NCBI GenBank assembly: GCA_914767715.1
Contig: OU612074.1
Span: forward strand, 10,016,062-10,080,061
Direction of reading: 5' to 3'
DNA from: Membranipora membranacea
Taxonomy: Eukaryota > Bryozoa > Gymnolaemata > Cheilostomatida > Membraniporidae
Length of the DNA stretch: 64,000 bases
Positions 35,923 through 47,275 of the stretch are shown here, one piece after another (the first letter of the stretch is position 1; every line of letters begins with the position of its first letter). The notes beneath the pieces are model-generated. The model searched no databases, was not told the origin of the DNA, and saw nothing but the letters and a program-made list of their open reading frames with translations. The position numbers were made by a program, and so were the translations under genes.

Positions 35923-36943
35923 ACATTCTCTCAGGTTCCTTTGTCACCAAGCCATACTTTCGAAGATGGGCTCTCACACAATCCACTGATACTCTATCCT
36001 CATCCACTATGATATCATCTATGTAGTGATCAGTACCGTGTTCAACTGCACTATCCATTGACAGAACCTTACCAAGAACCTTTGACATGATTTTCGGTGC
36101 AACATTCAAACCGAAACCCATCCGTGTCATGACATACATTTTGTTCTTATAGCGAACCGCCTGGAACTTCAGCAGCTCATCATCAACATACAACTGCAGG
36201 TATGCCTTTTTGAGATCAAGCATAGAACAGTTTGAGCCAAAACTGCGCCATTTGCACAACTTATCCTGACATACAGCAACATCAACGCCTGGGTTGCTAC
36301 TGATATACTGATTCAACTCTTTCCCATAGTCCATAACAGGCCTTATCTCACTATCTTTGTTAGGCTGAAATGCAGCCAACATAGGTATCACACCCTTCAC
36401 TTCACTATGTTTTGAAACATCATGCTCTACTAACCACCCACACTCAATCCATGACTCAACCTCTCTCTCATAACCTGCCCTACATTAGGCACTGATATTG
36501 TACTCGCCTCTTTGATTTCTCAAAGTAGGCTCTTCATCCTTCCATTTCCAAGAGACCTTCCATTGATTTCTATCATAAATCGCTCTAAAATCAGTGTCTT
36601 CGACCTCAAGAGAAGGAACCACCGAAACTCCTAAAGCAGCAACCAAGGACATATGCACACCTTCATCAACATTGCCGAAATGAGGAACACTCCTCGAGCT
36701 CACAGTTACACCACCTAAACCTCTGACAGCATCCATACCTATTATTGCGGAAAATCCACATACCAGAGATGACGCGACAAAGCATCGTAATTTCACTAAG
36801 TCACGACATGTATATAACACCAAGTCAACTTCTCCTGCACACTGAGTAGTTTTGTCATCGAGCATTGTCACAACACTAGGCTTAGAGTTGTGCTTAGCAC
36901 CTACACTTTGATCACATGAGATGTTACAACGGTCCGCTGACAA
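35888..36943 (-). pseudogene. Gypsy reverse transcriptase region
   Basis: The frame reads from 36943 through a TAA at 36485-36487 to 35888. RT motifs are IRPVMDYGKELNQ, MLDLKKAYLQL, RMGFGLNVAP and YIDDIIV (catalytic DD). The wording RMGFGLNVAP/YIDDI is typical of a Ty3/gypsy branch found in several invertebrates. It overlaps the RNase H frame at 35888-35922, indicating a frameshift. Confidence 0.85.
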
Positions 36944-37801
36944 CCTGTGTCAACCAACGATCTACACTGAACGCCATTGATCAAAATGTTTATCACAGGT
37001 AATGGCGCCTCTATTGCTGCGATGCGGGGCGAGTATCCTACGCAGATACTGCCCCGGTCCCATTTCCCGATCGGTTTGGGCATTTGTTTGCCAGGTGATC
37101 GGGTGAATCACATAATATATAGCATCTTCGATCACGCTGAGATCGACCACTAACATACCGCTCCTTTTTCCTGTTAGGACATACCCGAGCTACATGCCCA
37201 TTACCAGAGCAGACGAAGCACTGTAGAGCTTTTACATTTGACTTTACACCTGCACAAGCAAAAGCAGAATTGCCTCCCCTTGATGCAAGCATTGCACGCG
37301 CTTTCCCTACTAACTCTGCGAGCCCCAACCTCTCAACATCAACAGTAGATTTTAACTGCATAGCTACATCAGAAGGTAGGCCTGATACAAATGCACACCT
37401 GACCAGAGGCTCACCATGATGTCCATGACCCATCAATACCACCAACCGCCATATATCAGCTAAATACACATCAACCGACTCATTCTCGATTAATACTCTG
37501 CTCTTCAACTCATCATACGCTGTAAATGGATCAATGCTGAAAGCAGTGGATAACTCAACTAATCATTCTTAGTTTCATCACTCAACTGTTGATACACAGA
37601 AAAGGCAGGACCTGACAAGAACAATGGCACAAACTTAGGCAGATCTGTCAACCCTTGCAACTGTGCTACCAGCTCTAGCTTCTCTGTCCAAACAAAGAAC
37701 TCACCACTTGTCTTCTGGTCCTCATAGCTCTTGATGATATCAGAACACCTTATAGCCTTGGATACCATGATGGCCGAAATAGCTTGTAGAATATGACACA
37801 C
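36901..37801 (-). pseudogene. Gypsy gag and protease region
   Basis: Gag runs from about 37771 (MVSKAIRCSD, just inside the LTR) to about 37038 across a frameshift. A CCHC knuckle reads CFVCSGNGHVARVC; a second, CYILCDSPDHLANKC, has an extra residue between its first two cysteines. A retropepsin site SLVDTGCQRTVV follows in another frame (36901-37083). Confidence 0.8.
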
Positions 37802-38027
37802 TGAGTTATATGTAAGATACTGAATGTTGTATTCTCATGAACTGCAAAGCCTAACTAAGGCAGTAGAAAAATCCTGTCCACACTACAATTGCAAAACAAC
37901 AACTGAAACTTTATGCAAGAAACTGAAACTACTTGTCACATGACTTGACCATGGGATTATGGGATATCTCAACATAAAATAAAAGGGAACATAACTACAA
38001 TTTACTAGCATATTAGCACAGATCACA
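37785..38027 (-). repeat. 5' LTR of Ty3/gypsy element
   Basis: 243 bases, TG...CA, partner of 33831-34076. Followed by GGAAG (38028-38032). Confidence 0.95.
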
Positions 38028-39378
38028 GGAAGATGATTGTAGACTGACGATATAAGTATATATATATATATATATATATAACTTCAAATAAAATGTATGT
38101 ACAGGAAGCAATGGCACAAGAATTACCCACCAACATTCCCTTTTGTGTATGCTAGAGTTTTTAGTCAGCTGTTCTACTCAAATTGATATACAAACCTATT
38201 GAAATCTGTGGAAAATCCGACCATTCATGATATTTATCCTTCAATTATCATAGCATAGTGTATTTCACAATACTTCATAAGCTGACCTGCTAGTTCCTGT
38301 ATGTTACCATGGAACCTTCCTCCTGCATGTAAAGGCTTGCTACTAAGAACCATTATCATAAAAAAAAATTTTTTGGAGACTACTTAGTGCAATCCTGGCT
38401 TGACATGAATAAATTGTTTTGAGGTACCTAATCCAGATGGTCCCAGCTATTGGCAGCTCCATAGGCGTATTTAACTATCTCGAACTCTCGAATGTTAGAG
38501 GCAAGGATGGTTAGAGTGTTGGGAAAAATGTTCCACCCTCGAATCAAGTAATGAGGAATTGTCTTCTTTTTCTGTTATTATTATTAGTTGTCCTCTCTTT
38601 ATCACTGGACATAAAAGTAAAATTTTGATATGAAACCAGTAGACTTTTTGTTGTCTATTGACATTCCAAGGTCATCTTAATTAATACTTTGGGATGCAAC
38701 GAAGTTACAGGAAAATACAGATTGAGCAAATCTTTTCTCCCTAAAAACTTCCTCATGCTACCCTAATGCTACCCAAATCTCTGGAGTATTGCTCTGTATA
38801 TATTGTTACCCAGAAAGTCCCTTGACTTTTATCCCTCCAATCCTCTCATCAATATGCATATTTAGCAACAAAGCAAAGCAAGCACACCTGTCTGTTTTTG
38901 TTTTTTTTTCATCATCATCATCATGATCATCATTTCATTATTGATGATGATGGTTGGTGGTTGATTGATTGCTTGTTGTTGATTCATTGATTTTATTGTT
39001 GTGTTGATTGATTGAGACTGTCAACAGAACCCCACAGAACCACCACTTGGCCATCATAGTCATAGCTATCAATCATGGTCACAACACAGCCTCAGAGTCA
39101 GACCCACTGCAGTCATCATGGGCACCTGCTGGACTGGATCAGACATAGTACACAACATAATGCAAAAGCCTACTATCAACCGGTATACGGACACTTCGAA
39201 AATGTTCATTTCAAAAATGGTGTTTATGCTGAAATAGCTGAGGCCAAAACCACCACCACAAGCCTCCGATCCACTCACAAGCTTCACTGAAAAATCCTTG
39301 AGTGGATCTGAGGCTTGGGGTGGTTAGATATTCTTGAGAATAGATGAGGTTATGTTAATATTCTCTACTCTAACAATT
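38028..39378. other. Stretch without recognisable gene
   Basis: Holds a (TA)n run near 38056-38080 and CAT/GAT triplet repeats near 38910-38960. No supported coding region. Confidence 0.4.
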
Positions 39379-39416
39379 TGTTAGAGACTCTAACAAATTT
39401 GTTAGAGTCTCTAACA
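39379..39416. repeat. 38-bp perfect palindrome
   Basis: TGTTAGAGACTCTAACAAA (39379-39397) is followed directly by its exact reverse complement. A further imperfect CTCTAACAATTTG lies just left of it. Downstream, 39640-39720 and 40500-40650 contain fragments resembling the palindrome arms at 28712 and 29430. Confidence 0.85.
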
Positions 39417-40658
39417 GATGCTTGTCTCCTGAAAAAAATGTTTCCGCTGCGCGGGGCTTTTTTTTTTAGAGAGTTGACCAGACAGATTAAATACGCCTAT
39501 GGGCAGCTCCTATTCATTTGCATCTGCACCAATGGATTAATTTTTTTAAAATTGCAGTCACAATCATGGCGGACACTCTGTATGATTCTTAGCTTGAGTT
39601 GCTTGATTTACTGTAATCTTTGTCGAGCGAAAGATTGTTTTACCAGAATTCAGCAAAAATCAGGTTCTGTATTGCTGTTACACGGGTACTCGTACCCTAG
39701 CCAAATTTTTGAAATACTCGATATCCATTCTAGTTTTCGCCTACCTATTCAACCCCTATCCATGCAGATGCATTATGATTTTTTGTCTAATCTCTATGAA
39801 ATGTTTTTTTTCATTTATTTCACTCAACAGGAAACAAATTTTACTGAACATTTCAGATGTTTTGGTATGTCACCCTCCGCAATAATAAATAATAACCTCC
39901 ATTCTGATTTTTTGTATATATAGAGGTTTAACCTATGATCAGACATCAGTGTTTTATATCATATCCTTACAAAGAATCACCAAAATGATAATAACTGTTA
40001 TATATCAAGATTCCTACCAAATATTCAAGTGGAGTCTCCGAAAACAGGATCTAATAGTAATTCGGTCATGCAAGAGCAGGGTATGAGTTTTCTTGCTATT
40101 ATTTAATAAGTCTTAATATTGTTTCCGTTCGTTACAACGTGAAACTCTGCTTGACTTTCAAGTGGAATGATGACTTGGTAGTTCATCTTAATTTTTGATG
40201 GTCATTTGCGAACGTGCATTGTTAACACTTCTGCGAGAATGCTGCTCAATAATACCTCATCTGATGAGTCATTTCCACAAACTTTCTAAATATAACTCAA
40301 GTAAAAGCACTTATTTTTCTGATTTCTGATTCTGTTTTTGAAAGGATTGGGAGTTATTATTTTACAGGGGACTGAAGCTGAAAATTGTCATAGTTACCGA
40401 GATAAGACAGGAATTTTGAATGCATATGTATGACTAGAGGCGGAACAAGTAGGCTTAAATGAGCACAGGTATATTATGTTGTAGTCTGGAAAAAAAAAAT
40501 TCCATACTCAAAGAAGAATATAGAAAATCCAATACATAAGCAGTTCAAGTAATAACTGAAAATCGAAGAACCATCCTGTAGGAACCATACTCCAAATCAA
40601 AAAACTATTTCTGATGTGACACACATGAATAGTTCTCTTCGCAAAGATATATAAAACA

Positions 40659-40697
<39 letters not shown>

Positions 40698-40750
40698 AGA
40701 TATACCAACTTAAGCTGCCCTGTAACCTTGTTTCACCAGGTCGCTGTAAA

Positions 40751-41049
40751 CATATGGTGGAGGGAGACCAACATCACAGCTGGATAGCCCAGCCAGTCAT
40801 AGAAACAAGAGAGGGACAGCAGGACCAAGACCAGCATCCAAGCAGGATCATCAAGATGGGCATAGAAACAAAAGAGCAATGAAACCGCTTACTCTGAGGT
40901 TTGACCCAGCGAGTTATAGCAACAAGAGAGCAATAAAATCAATGCCTGATATGATTCTGCCGCTGGTTATAGGAGCAATCAGCCACTGGGCTACAGAAAC
41001 AAGAGAGGAACAGAAGGAGCAATATTAGCATACAATAAGGAGCAACCAC
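40751..41049 (+). pseudogene. Frameshifted copy of furin-site peptide precursor
   Basis: This aligns with 42374-42600. It keeps YGGGRPTSQLDSP, then HRNKR, then GHRNKRAMKPLTLRFDPASY and SNKRAIK, before a one-base deletion (CCGCTGG versus CCGCCGGG, near 40961) shifts the frame to a stop at 41026. It has no signal-peptide exon. The order of repeat units differs from the intact gene, so unit number and order have been changing. The TA run at about 40663-40694 lies just upstream. Confidence 0.75.
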
Positions 41050-41052
41050 ATA

Positions 41053-41270
41053 CCTAAGATCAAAGTGCCAATGGCCGATTAGTGCCAGTTCAGTTTTGGC
41101 AGCTCGCTGCACACCTACGATTAGCAGGTCCACCATGGCTTTACCTCTAGGATGCATTCTAGTTTTCTAGGATCTATCACATTCTCAGTATGAGGATTTA
41201 GGGCACCTTGCATCTCTCTTTAGTGGCAGCCCACTCCTCTGATTCTTACTGAACAGCAAGATGGTGGTGA
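41053..41270 (+). repeat. Interspersed repeat R2, copy 1
   Basis: Starts CTAAGATCAAAGTG and contains GGCCGATTAGTGCCAGTTCA and TCTAGTTTTCTAGGAT. Shared with 55694-55810 and 59930-60140, all in the same orientation. Function unknown; possibly a solo LTR or MITE. Confidence 0.7.
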
Positions 41271-41755
41271 TAAAATATTAATTTAGATATTTATTTGAAG
41301 GATTTACAAATCTCCCAGGACCTATGAGACTCTTGACCTTTACAAAGACTATAAATAAACTAAAATTGGCTAGTCTGTGAAAATAGTCATTTCCATTTTG
41401 CTTCCCCTTGACACATACTTTGTGTGACTTCCTGTTGGTTTAACCCAGTTTGCCAATCGATAAAGGGTTTCCCTCTATTTCAATTATCAACAGGACCAGT
41501 AGATTCACACTAAAAGAAGGAAAACTAAAATTAGCTTGTCTGTGAAAAAGATCAGTTAGGCCATATTTATCTTGCTTCCCTTTCACAAACGTGATGAGCA
41601 GGATATCAATCTCAAAAACTGCTGTTCCCCATAAGGTTCATCTTCATCAATAACATATAATCATTATATGCATCCAATCTGGATGGGCATCATAAAAACA
41701 ACTTAAGTAAATCATTTTGTCTCTAAAAGGATGTCCTGTATGGGAACTTGAGATG

Positions 41756-41763
41756 TATAAAAA
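41756..41763 (+). promoter_or_regulatory. TATA box of peptide precursor gene
   Basis: TATAAAAA, followed by a noncoding exon (about 41788-41849) ending at a GTAAGT donor. Confidence 0.7.
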
Positions 41764-42053
41764 GCATGGGAGGGTTTTGGAGAAAGCTCACATCTCTGTA
41801 TAGTGAAACAGCAACACAGAGCACAACTTCATCTTTGATACACAAGTAGGTAAGTTTTAAGATAGCACTGAAAACTCAATCTAATCGACTTGCCTGTATG
41901 TATATCAGCTCAAAAAGTGAAACTACCTCCTTGGCATATCATGAACACTGGCATCTATTATTGTAATGGATATGGCATGTTGTATTCTCAACGCAATTCT
42001 CTGATCTCTCAGGTTCTGCCGTTCATAACATAAATATTGTCCCACTTTTTAGA

Positions 42054-42789
42054 ATGAACAAGGTTATACTTATCACTCTTCTTTTCGCCATCCTTGGTGC
42101 AAGTAAGTAATAAAGCGTTTTATAGAACACAGCTCAATTTGAATTATGCTAAGAATATATGAAAAGAACCCAGTAGCTGCGTTTAGTGACTGTTTTTTAC
42201 AGGTTGAGAAGCTAAATTAATAAAATAGAGTTAGAGAGTTATACAATATAGACAGTATGAATTGAATCTGTGTTTAACAAAAATCTGTGTAATATACTGG
42301 CAGTTCAAAATTATACCATTTCGTGTTTTAGGCGCAGTACATGGTGGAAAGAAGAAAACAGTTAACATTGTAGCATATGGTGGAGGGAGACCAACATCTC
42401 AGCTGGATAGCCCAAATGGTCATAGAAACAAGAGAACTCTGAGGTTTAACCCGGCACTGAGTTATAGCAACAAGGGAGCAATAAAACCTATGCCGAATAT
42501 GATTCTGCCGCCGGGTTATAGGAGCAATCAGCCACTGGGCTACAGAAACAAGAGCGGAACAGAAGGAGCAACATTAGCATCCAATCAGGAGCAACCAGAT
42601 GGTCATAGAAACAAGAGAGCAATAAAACCACTCAATTTGAGGTTTAAGCCACTGAGTTATAGAAACAAGAGAGCAATAAAACCACTTACTCTGAGGTTGC
42701 AGCCACTAGGTAATAGAAACAGGAGAGCATCAGTCGTCAGTTCACTGGAGGCCTGTAAGAAATCTAAGTTTTGTGCTGTACTCTTTTAG
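42054..42789 (+). CDS. Secreted multi-peptide precursor with furin sites
   Basis: Coding exons 42054-42102 and 42332-42789 join in phase 1, giving 168 residues. Exon 1 plus the junction encodes the signal peptide MNKVILITLLFAILGASA. The rest is basic and built of repeats ending in furin-type sites: HRNKR after residue about 50, GHRNKR, SYRNKR and NRNRR (R-X-K/R-R). Two neighbouring units are AIKPLNLRFKPLSYRNKR and AIKPLTLRLQPLGNRNRR; older degenerate ones contain SYSNKG and GYRNKS. After the last site comes ASVVSSLEACKKSKFCAVLF, whose CKKSKFC could form a disulfide ring. Processing would release several IKPL-type peptides and one cyclic peptide. Roles could be hormone-like, antimicrobial or matrix-related; I recognise no family. 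TATA at 41756, AATAAA at 42882-42887. Confidence 0.8.
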
Positions 42790-42881
42790 CAGACAATGAT
42801 AAATCCATCTAACATGTTAAGAGTGTTAAAGACATCATAGCATTCCATTCCATGTTATCCACCAGTTTTACTTTATTAACT

Positions 42882-42887
42882 AATAAA
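42882..42887 (+). terminator. Poly(A) signal of peptide precursor gene
   Basis: AATAAA 93 bases after the TAG stop. Confidence 0.65.
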
Positions 42888-43764
42888 CCTCGCAGCAAAC
42901 GGAAATTAATTTCAGATAGCAGCCTATTGAATACATTCTAAAACTGTTGACTGTATAATTTTTTATAGCAGTATTACTGTGTAAGCACAGATTTGAGGAT
43001 GGTAAAAATGTCAATATTGGGCGACCAATAAATGAATGAAGAAATACAAATTTGATCGACAGAAATGTAACTTTGGCCATTTAAATGATACCAGAAGATT
43101 GCTTGGACCTTTGATCGGCTGTGAAATGGTCCCAAATGCCTTCAACTTTATTTTCTAATTAAGCCTGACTGTTTCATACTGGGCTTTAATATTGTCATCA
43201 CCTGACAAGTCATATTATTAACATTAACAAAACCAATACTTATAGTTGATATGATAGTAACATGAAAAGCTGTCTTCACGGTGATATAAAACACACCTTA
43301 ACTTGAGTCATGTCCCCTTTCCCTATACAATGAGCGTAAATACAAATACTAATTTTAGACATGGTGGCGTGGCCTAGTTGGAAATCCCAGGACTACTGAT
43401 CAAGTGGATCCCGTTTCTCTCCTGGATGGGGCAGTTGTTTGACAGATAAGTATTACAATATGAGAGCGGTTGGTTGTACAAAAAAACATCAGTGTTAGGG
43501 TATTCTGACCTGGTTCTGACACAAGGAGGCAATACCCGCAAGTCAAGAACCAGGTTCAATACCTGTTCCAACCTCACGGCTAGACAAATTGAATTACATT
43601 TTGGTTATATCAAGCATGCGAAATTTAAGAAATATGAATGATGAGTATAACATGACGAGTTACATTGAACAAATCACAGCTTGACAAGTGGACAAGATGA
43701 ACCAATTGAAATACAATAAATGACATCTATAAAGTATAAAAATAAATCAATTAAAAAAAATTTT

Positions 43765-43960
43765 AGGTTTAGTTGAATCTCTTTATATACAATAAAATAT
43801 GTACACCACTCAATTAACTGGAAGTTCCTATATTCCCTAAAAAGCTGCTATTGGGTATAATCTATGACTGCATTAGCAGTCATCAATAATTGTCATAAGT
43901 AGTTAGTAATAAAGTAATAAACACCCGGAAGTGCAAGTAGGCCCATAGACACAAAGTTAT
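43765..43960 (-). promoter_or_regulatory. Mirror-image peptide promoter without a gene
   Basis: On the minus strand this matches the promoter of genes A and B: CACAAAGTTATGG, GGAAGTGCAAG, TATGACTGCATTAG, TAACTGGAAG and the TATA box TATATAAAG (TATATAAA at 43782-43789, minus). Homology stops shortly after the TATA box, and no signal-peptide exon follows on the minus strand. It forms the left end of palindrome B. Confidence 0.75.
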
Positions 43961-44099
43961 GGTTTTTCTGTTGAGAAAATTGCAAGACTATTCAGGATCA
44001 TTAGCTTGAGAGGAAAAGGATGAAGAAAGTATCAAACGTATTTAATAAAAATATCAATACCATCTAACAATGACATTCCTGCCCAATTATGTTACTTCC

Positions 44100-44487
44100 A
44101 ATGTAATTTATTGCAACTCTCACAGAAATCATGGGGTTCATGATGAAGAAGTATTTTTATATGAATAAAAAAACAATTTTAAAATATAGTGCATGCAGAT
44201 AGACTAGATAGCCTTTCTTTAACAAAAATGCTATTGGTGTACTTTGCAGTGTAACAAAAAGGTACACCGCTCATTTGTTGCGGTGTGTGGAGCGGTTTGG
44301 TTTGATGGTACAGTTCCAAGGATGCCACTGATCCCCAAAAATCTTCTGAATATATACAGCACTCCTGTCATGAAGTAGCAGAGAATGTTTACTACTGCAA
44401 ACACTGACAAACTCTCCTGTCGGTATAGGATGGATAATCTTAATATCTTGCTTTTGAATCCTTTCAAGTGCCTTCAAGTTATTCTGT
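44100..44487 (-). pseudogene. LINE-like relic, 3' end (copy 3)
   Basis: Duplicate of 27965-28338, with LKALERIQ-type and DRSAVYIQKIF-type segments on the minus strand. Not functional. Confidence 0.4.
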
Positions 44488-46488
44488 GTACTCGAAAAAA
44501 AATTTCAAAGAACCTGCTGAGAAACTGAATGTGATTACCAGGATCAGACCAGGTTGTGCTGATATTCTCCCACACAGGCCTGGGTAGTCATAGCATTTGT
44601 ACAACCAGTTACTAGCTACATATGCTGCTAGTTGGTCAAAACGGTCACCCACCATGGAATGAGCCCAGGTCCTCGGGATCAGCAGTCCTGAATTTTACCA
44701 CAAGACAACCCATCTTATGTATTTTCAATGAAAATTCCAACTAAATCATAATATCAGATTCTCATTAGAATTAGGGAAAACAGAACTCTTCATATGGTTC
44801 AGTCTGCTGTTTTGCTTTTGCAGTCATGACCTGAAAAGCTGTATCCTTTTAGAGTATAAAACGGTTTTACCAGAGTTTAGCTGAAATCAGGTTAAGTAGT
44901 GTTGTCTCACATGTACCCATTCTATTTTTGCTTAGCAATTCAGATGTGCCAGCAATGTCACCATCAACATCAAAAGCCTTACAACCAATTACCAAACCAT
45001 ATTTATCACTATTATTAAAAATGTATTGATACTAATAATCGAGATTTTATTGATCAGGATTCTGGCAGAATCATTAACATGGCACTATGAAGCATTTGTG
45101 ATTAGTCTCCATTTCCACTATTGCAAGCCAAGTAAAGTTCCGCTTTGTGACTGATTGCAAATAATATGAAGATTTAATAAATGTAAATCAGTACAAACTT
45201 TGCTTTGGTTGCAAGTGGAAATGGGGACTAAACATAAATGCTTCATAGTGCCTTGTTAATTATTCTGCCAGAATCCTGATCAATAAAATCAGTAGCAATT
45301 TATATATCATATAATCATAAAAACCTTAAATGATAGCGATAAATGGGTTGGTAAATGGTTAGAGCGCTGGAAGTGGTTATTATTGAGGATGACTGCAATA
45401 CATCAGAACTGCTCAGCAAAATTGCTGGTAGGTGAAAATATTAAGAATTCATCTGGATAGCTAGGGGTGGAATGTATAGGTGAAAACCAGTATCAGTACA
45501 TGTGAAACAGCACTACTAAACCTGATTTTCGCTGAACGCTGGTAAATCCGGTCATGACTGCAAAAGCAAAACACCAGACTGTAGGATCCATATTGAACCT
45601 AATCAATGCCAAATCCGATAATTATTTCTGATATGAAAATAACATCAAAAGTTGTCTTTACAAAGATCTATAACACACCTAAATCTGTTTTCCTAACTCT
45701 ACCATGAGAATGATTTAGTTGGTCTTTCCATTGCAAGCGTTTAAAATGGGTTGTCTTGGGGTGAAATTCAGTAACAGTAAATCCCGAGGACTTAGGCTCA
45801 ATCTATTGGGGGTGGGGGAGTGGGATGTTTTGACCAGCTAGCAGTACAGGTAACAAGTAATTGGTTGTACAACTGCTATGCCTTACTGCGCCTAGTTGAG
45901 AGCCTGGTTTTCACATTCAGTTTCTCAGCAGGTGCTTTGAAAATATTTTGAGTACACAGAAATGACTGTCTCACTATCCAACCATATTTTGCGATTCAGT
46001 TACAATAAAATGCCAGAAGGTGTACACTTGATAGAAGAGAAATGGATATAAGGGCCATAGATGCTGGCATTTTTGAGTGTCAATCAAATTACTGTCACAT
46101 CTCACATTTCCATCCTGAAGAAGCTTAGTCACCATTAGTAAATAATCAACAATATTTACAGTCTCATCTACATTGGAACAAGGAGCTAGACATGATTGGA
46201 AGAAACATAATCCGGCAGGATATCATTGTATAGACAGTATTAACCATTTTATTGAATACATCTAAACTTACTTCCTCTTTTTCCGTCCAAGCTAATGATC
46301 CCGGATTCAACAGAAATACCATAACTTTGTGTCTATTGGCCTCACTTGCACTTCCAAGTGTATCTCACAGATAATTATGTTATGATTATTGATGATGGCT
46401 AATGCAGTCATAGATTTTAGTGGCTACTTAAGGAAAATAGGAACTTTTAATAGCTTCCAGCTAATTGAATGCTTTACATATTTTGTTG

Positions 46489-46496
46489 TATATAAA
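46489..46496 (+). promoter_or_regulatory. TATA box of peptide gene B
   Basis: TATATAAA, with a noncoding exon ending 46562 at a GTAAGT donor. Confidence 0.75.
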
Positions 46497-46959
46497 GAGG
46501 CATCAACTTAGATAAGTTATCAGTCTTCTCAGTTCACATACTCCTATTGATCTCCAAATAAAGTAAGTTAAGTATACTGTAATATAGAGCTAACTGTGGT
46601 AACCCTTTGGAAAAAAAGTTCAATGTGTTCTATTGATTAATTACACATTGACTTGAACTTCTCCAACAAAATACTTAGGCGCTTGGTACATTATCCTATT
46701 ACCTATATCTGCAAGGGGTGGAATGATGTCAGGGAGGGATTCTGACTTTTAAAGTTTATCAATGAACTGTGCAACACATTCTGATCACTGAACACTAATA
46801 TATTGGTTCTCATGTATATTTGTTCTCACGAGTGTAGGAATGAAATGATATTTGCCTGTGAATAAATCGACAGAGAGCTGCTAAAAATAGATTTTACTGT
46901 TTTTCACTGTGTTTCTCCTATAATCTTATCTCTCCAATCATCCTTTCTTTCAGATAATA

Positions 46960-47275
46960 ATGAAGGTACTCGTACTCATCTCACTGCTCATTGCTGTGTT
47001 TGGTAAGTTAATACTTTACACAAATATTATCCATCTCTAACCTTTGCAAATCATTCTTCCCTGAGTGGATAAAATTTGATAAATTATTTTGTTTCGTTCC
47101 ATAGAAATTTGCCAACATTCACACTTTGCCTTAATAGATAATCTGATCTATATTTTCAGCTGTTACTCAAACTGAAGCTGATCTTAAATCAACCATCAGC
47201 AAAATAGTGAATAGTGATGCTGGTCAAAAAGTAATATCGGTAGTTGGGAATGTTTATGATAAGATTAAAGGATAA
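46960..47275 (+). CDS. Small secreted peptide B (52 residues)
   Basis: Coding exons 46960-47002 and 47160-47275 encode exactly the same protein as gene A, MKVLVLISLLIAVFA plus a 37-residue remainder ending YDKIKG. The only coding differences are two synonymous changes (TTC/TTT before the first intron, TCT/TCG in the second exon). A donor at 47303 leads to a 3' UTR exon starting 47554, with AATAAA at 47646-47651. The intron of the 3' UTR has about 80 bases not present in A. TATA promoter and noncoding exon are preserved, so both A and B look expressible. Confidence 0.8.

Larger units (their letters stand above)
33831..38027 (-). mobile_element. Ty3/gypsy-like LTR retrotransposon, coding-dead
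   Basis: A 4.2-kb element with both LTRs, a 5-bp target duplication and minus-strand order gag, protease, RT, RNase H, integrase. Coding is broken by frameshifts near 37510-37560, near 36940-37040, near 35900 and near 35080-35090, and by in-frame TAA codons at 36485-36487 and 34945-34947. Gag starts only a few bases from the 5' LTR, so there is hardly any leader and I find no standard tRNA primer site. The close LTR match implies a fairly recent insertion, so the breaks either arose quickly or the copy was made from an already defective template. Confidence 0.9.
43765..46500. repeat. Large palindrome B
   Basis: Counterpart of 27788-30175, centred near 45140. Its left arm reaches further, into the promoter, so the arms are about 1.3 kb. 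Contains the LINE-like relic at 44100-44487 and tRNA-like stretches in both arms. Confidence 0.8.

Noticed and set aside
39378-39923. 181-residue open frame
   Set aside because: Starts inside a palindrome, has low-complexity hydrophobic content, no domain, and overlaps palindrome-arm fragments.
42262-42331. Upstream extension of the precursor frame (reading MNLCLTKICVIYW)
   Set aside because: It is intron sequence: the acceptor at 42331 and the phase 1 join to the signal-peptide exon at 42054-42102 give a better protein.
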